A stretch of DNA of 64,000 nt from contig CM060731.1 in the NCBI GenBank assembly GCA_030704615.1, positions 81,758,756 to 81,822,755 on the forward strand. The letters run 5' to 3'. Under the pieces are notes generated by a model. It was not told the DNA's origin. It saw nothing but the letters and a program-made list of their open reading frames with translations, and did no database searches. Made by a program: the position numbers and the translations under genes. Within the stretch, counting starts at the first letter, position 1, and every line of letters starts with the position of its first letter. This document shows, piece by piece, positions 57,214 to 64,000 of this stretch. Source of the DNA: Takakia lepidozioides. Taxonomy: Eukaryota > Streptophyta > Takakiopsida > Takakiales > Takakiaceae.

Positions 57214-57330
57214 AAAAGTCCGAGATCACCAGAGTTCAGACATGAGCACACAAAGCAGGTCCTTTGGATTGATGGCTGGTCAAACTCTCCTTGGGTGAAA
57301 GCAGAGCTATCTGCCATCGTACAAGGTCAA
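57214..57330 (+). pseudogene. OSB PDF motif, second-half exon
   Basis: After TTTGCAG the frame reads KSPRSPEFRHEHTKQVLWID then GWSNSPWVKAELSAIVQGQ. It matches the PDFKHK...LW...PWV...L half of the OSB PDF motif and is a different paralogue from the 18-20 kb group. The matching first half (WWDNRFHK) is at 61,896-61,961, downstream rather than upstream, so the two cannot be spliced in order here. The exon itself is open; no start or SSB domain is seen. Confidence 0.6.
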
Positions 57331-57575
57331 GCCCAAGCCAGTGATGGCCTTAATGTCAATGTACATAATGGAGCTCCCTGCCAAGCATACATCCGGTGAG
57401 GATTCAAGGGGTTCAACAAAGACGCATATAATTGGTACTTCTCATCCACACAGTACATGATTGCATGAGGTTGTCTGTTAATATGCAGCAACAAGTCGGC
57501 ACTCATGTAGAGGTCTTATTTTGGAGTATACAAGGGACTTTCAGGCTTGAAACTAAGAGTTTGAAGTCATTCAGG

Positions 57576-60084
57576 ATGGCAGGATTGAATCAGGCACAGT
57601 TGTCTATATCAGGCTTCCCCACCATGACCACTGCTGTTGAAAGAGGACCAGTAGATGGAGTCAACAAGGACTCTGCTAGCAATAGTGGGGTTATGAGGAC
57701 CCTATGTAAGGCAGGACAAATCAAAGAGGCACTGCACTTTTTAAACCAACAAGGTATTTCAGCAGACTCCAATACTTATGTTGTTCTCTTGAAGGAGTGC
57801 ATCAAAATTAAAGACCTGGAAGCAGGAAGGCGGGTGCATGCCCACCTTATCGAAAGTGGACTCCAGCCAAACATATTTCTATGCAAGACACTTGTCAACA
57901 TGCATGCCAAGTGCGGTAGTGTTATGGATGCCCGCGAGGTGTTTGACAAAATGCCCAACCGAGATGTGTTTACATGGACTATGATTATGGCGGTCAGCAT
58001 GGGCAGGGTCAGGAGGCTTTGGAGATCTATGAGAAAATGATAGAAGAGGGGGCCCCCACCAGGGTCACATTCATTTGTGCTCTCAAAGCATGTGCCAGTG
58101 TAGGGGCCCTGGAAAAGGGCAAAGAGGTCCATGCTGACATCATCAAGAGTGGAATTGCACCGTATATTAATTTAAATAATACCCTTGTTAGCATGTATGC
58201 CAAATGCGGGAGCATGAAGGATGCACGTCAAGTGTTTGACACCATGGTTGAACGAGATATGGTCTCATGGAATGCAATGATTGCAGGATATGGTCAGCAA
58301 AGATGTGGTACAGAGGCTTTTGAGATGTACGAGCAAGTGAAGTGGGAAGGGATGTCGCCTGACATTTTTGTGCATACTGAGTGCGTGTGCCAGCTTGGCA
58401 GTCATTGAAATGGGCAGAAAGGTCCATGCCGACATAATCAAAGCTGGAATTGTGCCAAACATTAATTTGGAGAATACCCTTGTCAACATGTACGCCAAAT
58501 GCGGGAGCATGAATGATGCGCGTCAAGTGTTCGACAATATGGCTGAAAGAAGTGTGGTGTCATGGAGCGCGATGATCACAGGTTATGCTCAGCAGGGTTG
58601 TGGGAGGGAGGCTTTGGAGGTGTATGAGCAAATGCAACAGCAAGGGGTGCTACCCGACAGGGTCACGTTTACTGGCGTTCTCAATGCTTGTGCCAGCTTT
58701 ACAGCCCTGGAGAAGGGCAAAGAGGTACATGGTGACATCATTAAAGCTGGCATTGTGTCATAAATTAACTTGGAGAATGCCCTTGTTGACATGTATGCCA
58801 AATGCAGGAGCATGAAGGATGCACATCGAGTGTTTGACAGTATGGGTCAACATGATGTGGTCTCATGGAACACCACGATTACAGGATATGCTCAGCATGG
58901 GTGTGGTAGGGAGGCTTTGGAGCTCTATGAGCAAATGATACAGGATGGAGTGACGCCTGACAAGTTCACGTTCACATGTGTGCTCAATGCCTGTGCCAGC
59001 CTGACAGCCCTGGAAAAGGGCATTGAAGTTCTTGCTGACATCAAAAAAAATCTGGAATTGTGCCAAATGTCGTTGTCGAGACTGCACTAGTCAACATGTA
59101 CGCCAAATGCGGGAGGATGAAGAATGCACGGCAAGTGTTTGACAATATGCCTCAAAGGAATGTGGTCTCATGGAGTACAATCATGGCAGGATATGGTCAG
59201 CATGGCTGTGGTAGGGAGGCCCTCCAACTATTTGTAAAAATGCAACAGCTTCACTTGAAGCCAGTTGGTGTCACCTTTATATCTCTTCTCTCTGCATGTA
59301 GTCATGCAGGCCTACTGGATGAAGGCCGTCATTACTTTCATTCCATGCATCAAGATTATTGCGTCACTGCCACAGTGGAGCATTTTGGCTGCATGGTGGA
59401 CCTGCTTGGTCGCGCAGGGAGATTGGAGGAGGCAGAGGACTTCATTAACAAAATGCCAATCCAACCAAGTGCTTTGGTGTGGGGGGCCTTGCTTGGTGCC
59501 TGCAGAACTCATGGAAATGTGAAGCTAGCAGAACATGCTGCAAAATGCCTTCTCAAGTGTGATCCACAGCATGCTCCGCATATGTGCTGCTATCGAACCT
59601 ATATGCTGCGGCTGGCAGGTGGGATGATCAAGCAAAGGTGAGAAAAGTGATGGAGGACAGGTGTGTTAGAAAGGAACAAGGGCGCTGCTTCATTGAGATT
59701 GGCAAACAGGTGCATACATTTGTTGTAGAAGACAAATTCCATCCCCAAATCAAAGAAGTCCATGCCGAGTTGAACAGATTGTCTGGGCCGATGAAGGAAG
59801 CCGGGTATGTTCCTGACACACGCTTTGTATTGCATGATGTGGAGGAGGAGATGAAGGAATTTTCTCTTTGCCACCATGGTGAGAAGCTTGCCATTGCTTT
59901 TGGGCTCATCAGCACCCCCCCTGGCATGACTCTCCGCATCACTAAGAACCTTCGGGTATGCGGTGACTGCCACACTGCCACCAAGTATATCTCCAAGATT
60001 GTTGGCCGAGCTCTTATTGTCCGAGATGCTAACCGGTTTCATCACTTCCAAGATGGTGTTTGTTCTTGTGGGGATTATTGGTGA
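57576..60084 (+). pseudogene. PPR-DYW (PLS class) organelle RNA-editing factor, broken
   Basis: Plus-strand frames in sequence encode about six PPR units (for example LVNMYAKCGSMNDARQVF, VVSWSAMITGYAQQGCG), then E1/E2 text (ALVWGALLGACRTHGNVKLA) and a complete DYW domain. The DYW part has [16 protein letters not shown], the cytidine-deaminase-like [15 protein letters not shown] and the final CGDYW. Breaks are a 5-base loss near 57,990, a frame change near 58,375, TAA at 58,761-58,763, a frame change in the A-run at 59,043-59,050, and one near 59,578. Everything else is well conserved, so inactivation looks recent, or sequence errors contribute. Intact relatives perform C-to-U editing in plastids or mitochondria. 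An N-terminal targeting peptide was not established; the start is uncertain. Confidence 0.9.
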
Positions 60085-60800
60085 AATGACGATGTTGAAA
60101 GCTTGTCAAACGTAAGGTCTGAAGTAATCATTATTTGCAAAAGGTGTTGGAGTGCGATTCTACTGATGTCTCAGAAAACTTTATTGCAGAGGACTAGTGG
60201 GCAGACGGGGAACCCTGAGACTACAGGAGCTAAAACTATGGCCTTAAATAGGTCAAGCAAGCATATCTTCATGAGATAGAGGAAGACCATGCACCCCTAG
60301 ATTGTTTTTCTATGGAAAATGCGGAATTGGCTAGCATCTCAATATATATTGACTCCTATTCATAATACTTGCAATATGAACTGGAGAAGATTCCAAATTG
60401 ATCAGTGTTGTTTTTCCAATCCTCATAAGAGAGCTGATGAGCTCACCTCACAATTGTTAGTCACTCTGAAAGCATATAGTGGTTACTTGATTCCCCCCAC
60501 CAGTTACCCACTAGAGAGGTCCGGGACACTGGAGTGAGCCTGTACTGTTCAGCTTCCTCCATGCTACATGCCCATATCAGCTATGTTTGCGCTCCATGTG
60601 TTTATGCTGGTAACTCCTTTAATTTGCAAAACAGCAGAATCTGAGTATGCTCAGCAAGGAGCTGTAGAGATGCATGGTAGTCAGTCTTTCACATAGCCAA
60701 CTACATTGTGGTTACCGTGTAATGGAGATTGATGTAGGTCCGGTTGCAGGCTTTCCCATCTGCCAGTCTCTATCCGTAGATTGTGGGTGAACCGCCCCAA
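60085..60800. other. No gene seen
   Basis: 3' flank of the PPR-DYW pseudogene. Only short unconvincing frames are present. The right part probably belongs to the 3' end of the antisense LINE that follows. Confidence 0.4.
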
Positions 60801-60805
60801 TGCCC

Positions 60806-61640
60806 TCAGGAGGGAAGGAGATAAAGGCGCCGAAAGGTAATTGGGCCGCAAGATTTTATCATCACGGAGAACCAAGAATGTCTCTCGATAGAAATGGAGT
60901 TTTGTTGTGAGATTGGGTAGCTTCCAAGTTCTCCTGACATGTAGTTAGATAAGTTCGTTTCTAATGAGTCTGTTGCGATCCTGTTTGGATGTGATTTCCA
61001 CCCCTTCTCGATTCTCTGGTAATAGCGAAGCAATAGAGAGTCCATTGCGCTAAAAAAAACTGCACACTCGAGCATACCAGGAGTGCTTGAAACCTGCTGT
61101 TTTGAGCCTAATGGATGTTGCGAGGGCTCTTGCCACAAGCCCCTTGGGAGGGAGGGCTTGTAACCTCTTAAGAAAGATTGTAAGCCGGAAGAGGGCCTCG
61201 GTTTGAAGTGGCACGCATGCAAACTCTGCACATAGGATGTGAGATGGAGTTGTGCCTCTGGCGCCAAGCATTGCTTGGAGAAAAGATGACTGCAATGGTT
61301 CCAGATTTTTTCCCACCAGGAAACTGGGACACCAGGTGCCCAGAACTCACAACCATACGTGGCGGCTGGGGTGACAAGTGACAACGCTGTCAAATAGCGA
61401 CTTTTTGGTTGGGGGGTGGCGCAGATGTATCTGTTTCCATTTGGCCTGAAGGCGGATGGCGGCCGCCTTGCCCTTTGTCAATCTGTCCAGGGCAGTTGAT
61501 GCAAACTGGAATTTGGGAGAGTGACCCAGGTATTGGTATGACTTGACAATCTCAACTTCCTGTTGGTTGAAGATGAATTTGTGGTCCGCCTGGCCATTGA
61601 AAACCATGATCTTAGTTTTGGATTGACTAAGATTGTTAAG
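60806..61640 (-). mobile_element. LINE (second family), C-terminal reverse-transcriptase fragment
   Basis: On the minus strand a frame near 61,640-61,390 reads [38 protein letters not shown] and ALDRLTKGKAAAIRLQAKW. It continues in another frame (61,393-60,806) with TPAATYGCEFWAPGVP and a long C-terminal region. The KT.IMVF...YKYLG pattern is the region following the FADD block of plant LINE reverse transcriptases. The endonuclease and catalytic RT core are absent. It lies within or beyond the 3' side of the methyltransferase-like gene. Confidence 0.8.
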
Positions 61641-61895
61641 AGAGAAACTTTTTAACGTCCACAGAGAGCTCAAAGAGCTTAGGGGACAAAACAAAGCAGG
61701 AGACAAGAAAGAATGTGGGGCCCTCAACAAGCACCCCAAAACAAGAAAAGGGGGAATTTCATATATTCCATCTCCAGGGGGGAAAGAGAGGGAGAGGATG
61801 AACTCTATGGAAACCCTACACTTGCATTCTCTCAATAATAATGGGAAAGTAGGAGGTGCTAAAGATCTTGGTGTTTTCATGCAGGTCAAGCTATG

Positions 61896-61961
61896 AGTCA
61901 AGGCCGTCTCTGGGAGCTGTTCTCAGATCCTTCACAGTGGTGGGACAACAGGTTTCACAAG
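61896..61961 (+). pseudogene. OSB PDF motif, first-half exon
   Basis: SQGRLWELFSDPSQWWDNRF then HK ends at a GT donor (AAG|GTGAGG, 61,962). This is the WWDNR half of the OSB motif. It is isolated on the plus strand between an antisense LINE and the antisense methyltransferase-like gene. Its natural partner appears to be the exon at 57,214, which lies 4.7 kb upstream on the same strand, implying rearrangement. Confidence 0.55.
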
Positions 61962-62069
61962 GTGAGGCTATCTTCATTCAGGAATTTCAAATAGTCTGTC
62001 AAGGAGGACTTTGACCAAAGCTGGACGAGATTGTTGTGCATTGTATTGTATCTGCAGTTGCTTAAATAC

Positions 62070-63591
62070 CAAACCCCAGATTCAGGGTGGTGGTCACTAT
62101 CGTCACATTGTGCTCCCGCATTCGCACAGAGAAGGTGGCAGTGCCACCCCCCAAGTCCAGCCCAATGCGAATCCCCCCATTCTTCATCTCCACCACCTCC
62201 TTTATGCTGAAATCCAAATCCCGAAGAGCAGCACCCTCCACCCACCGAGATTTCTCACGACCCTCCAGGTCGAAGCAATCCTTGCAATCCGCATAAGGTC
62301 GGGTACGATTATTGAGGCACTTGAAGCTCTTGCACTTGTACGCCGACCAGTGGATGTTGTCGTCTGGAGGCACCGTCCACGTTGATTTCGGAAATGGAAA
62401 TGGCTCCGTTGCATTCGCCGGCCCTCTTGCAAAGCACCTGGTATTTCGGCGTCCCTGTTTAGCAGGTGTGCTCCCACACGCACTCTGACTATCAGGCTGC
62501 GGGCCACGCTACTTCCTGTCTTGTATTAGATTACTTTGGATCCAAGAACAGATCTAGAGAGTGCACGAATGCACCAACTGGGTTTTGATCTGTTGATGAA
62601 GGACAATGGAAACATGCAGAAGAGAGTCTAAGATCTATCGTAAGCAAAAGCGTCTGATTACTGATAACAAAAGTCACAGCAGGAGAGGCTGGAAGGCTTG
62701 GGTACTAATGCAGGTGCTCAGCTGAGATTCTACAAACAACCGTGCATCTGGCGGATCACAATATGGAGGAGATTCAAAATTACCTGCTTGGAATGTGTCG
62801 CATTAGGATCTCGAGTTCAATCTAGTATATTCAAATTGAACAATTAGATGTGGAACCGTGATCATAATACTGGCTGCTTCGCTGATTCCACAGTCTGCTT
62901 TGAACAAACTTGAACTGGTTCTAAAGAAGGGCGTGAGAGAGAGAATCTGAAATTTACAATGCAGGTTACCAACAAAAGATCTCACGGCAGAGGGCTCAAG
63001 GACCAAGTGAGTTACTGACCTGCGGCGAGGAAGAGGCTCACATCCCTTTAGCAACAGCCGTTGTGCGATGTTGTCGTCGTCTGGGCAAACTCCACCGACC
63101 TGGTAATCCATGAACTTGTCCAGATCTTTCTTGTTGGCCAAGCAGGCATGGCCTACGCTAGACAGCATCGTGTCGATGCCAAGAGTAATGCTCCTACCCA
63201 AAGGATGCTTTCGTTCAGTTACAAATTCTTGAAGCTCACGTCCAAGTTCCATTGTCATTTGTGCCGGTTGAGAAACCTGTTTATGGTGTTCCAAAGAATG
63301 CTTCAAGTCTTTTCTAACGCTCCGTAGCTCTCTGTACGCCGCCTGCAATTCCTCCTGCGTGGAGTTCAATTGGGCAGCCAACGCTTCCTCTGAGCTCTGG
63401 AGGGCGCCATGGACTTGGGAGTCGTGATCAGAGAAGCCTCGAAGAATTCCGTCGAATGTTTTTGCCCGAGTCAGGCCCTGAAATGCATAGATTGCTAGAA
63501 TGTTCAAGGCCGCTATCACGAGTAGCAAGCAGAGCTTTTGTCGGAACTCTTTGCTCTTAAGTAGTGCCTTCGACAATGCCTCAAACATCAT
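62070..63591 (-). CDS. Plant SAM-dependent methyltransferase-like membrane protein, first two exons
   Basis: Exon 1 (63,591 to about 63,016) begins MMFEALSKALLKSKEFRQK. It has one membrane anchor (LCLLLVIAALNILAIYAF, residues about 20-38) and a heptad-rich stretch (about 60-115), and ends VCPDDDNIAQRLLLKGCEPL then PRRR. Exon 2 (62,454 to about 62,070) continues ARGPANATEPFPFP, DDNIHWSAYKCKSFKCL and CKDCFDLEG. It then has the SAM-binding segment IRIGLDLGGGTATFSVRMRE followed by NVTIVTTTLNLG. This order matches Arabidopsis At1g29790-like proteins (a Golgi-type anchor is known for relatives). The donor after exon 2 is GTATTT. The rest of the catalytic domain was not found before the LINE and PPR pseudogene, so the gene is either truncated or has a distant last exon outside recognition. 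Confidence 0.75.
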
Positions 63592-64000
63592 TTTCGAGAT
63601 CTTTCAACTTTCGAAGGATTTGTCTAAATCTATCAAGTATGTGAGCTATGTCGCTAACTAAATCTTGTCTGCGATCCCTACTGAGTGAAGACATCCAGGG
63701 CTGTTTTCCTTCTCTATTCTGAACCTGTATATGAATTATCTCATTCTGAACTCCGCGTTCCCATTTCTACACTAATCCGTGTACAAACTAAAGGGAGCTT
63801 CTCAACCAGCAGGATACCCATCTTGAAGCACAGCGAACCGGCCCATCGGTGAGAGACCCCCAAGTCCACTCAAGTACAGTGTGTAGTCCTGGACCCTGCA
63901 CGAAGCAGGAGTTGGGAACAGGGCATGGAAGTCATTACTTAACATATTCAACCACTTTCACCGCTCAAGCCCTCCCCAAAGCAACCTTGAAAGAGGGAGA
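63592..64000. other. Upstream region of the methyltransferase-like gene; no gene seen
   Basis: No open frame of note. It should contain the 5' leader and proximal promoter of the minus-strand gene, but no TATA box or defined element could be picked by eye with confidence. Confidence 0.4.

Overview
The window looks like a stretch of a large, repeat-rich land-plant nuclear genome. The reasons are multi-exon plant genes with GT-AG introns (an inositol transporter and a plant-type methyltransferase-like gene), a PPR-DYW organelle RNA-editing factor and many PPR scraps, OSB-type 'PDF' motif exons, a chromodomain Ty3/gypsy element, CACTA and Mutator-like transposases, a hAT MITE, a tRNA-derived SINE and LINEs. 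The abundance and style of the PPR repeats suggest a fern or lycophyte, but this is inference and the species is not established.

Layout. 1-4.2 kb: remains of a CACTA transposase, unexplained repeats, an inverted OSB (organellar ssDNA-binding) exon pair and CACTA-like subterminal repeats. 4.2-12.1 kb: a decayed unknown gene (minus) head-to-head with an unusual multi-exon gene (plus). That gene appears to join a ParB/sulfiredoxin-like domain to a degenerate beta-class DNA methyltransferase fold, and two of its introns carry families of short palindromes. 12.2-15.3 kb: AT-rich minisatellite and a complex repeat family. 15.3-20.2 kb: PPR relics, four exons of a TRF4/5-type non-canonical poly(A) polymerase, and alternating PPR and OSB pieces, two of them in open PPR-OSB chimeras. 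20.5-23.3 kb: CACTA-type subterminal repeats and another copy of the complex repeat. 23.8-31.5 kb: a MULE-type transposase (minus) cut by a chromoviral gypsy element (minus). 31.5-38.1 kb: LINE tail, PPR relic, and a nearly complete CACTA transposase whose 3' end at 38,102 abuts a 5'-truncated second copy of the ParB/methyltransferase-like gene (38.1-39.6 kb). 39.6-42.1 kb: the same downstream repeats as the first copy.

44.9-56.2 kb: the one gene that assembles cleanly, an eight-exon inositol transporter with a predicted 634 residues. Its sixth intron has swollen to 6 kb by a hAT MITE (8-bp target-site duplication, containing a SINE) and a 4.8-kb LINE (16-bp target-site duplication). 57.2-60.1 kb: an OSB exon and a PPR-DYW gene broken by four frameshifts and a stop. 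60.8-61.6 kb: a second LINE family. 62.1-63.6 kb: the first two exons of a plant SAM-methyltransferase-like gene on the minus strand. No CRISPR arrays, rRNA genes or bacterial operons are present. Exon boundaries were read by eye from splice consensus and domain continuity.
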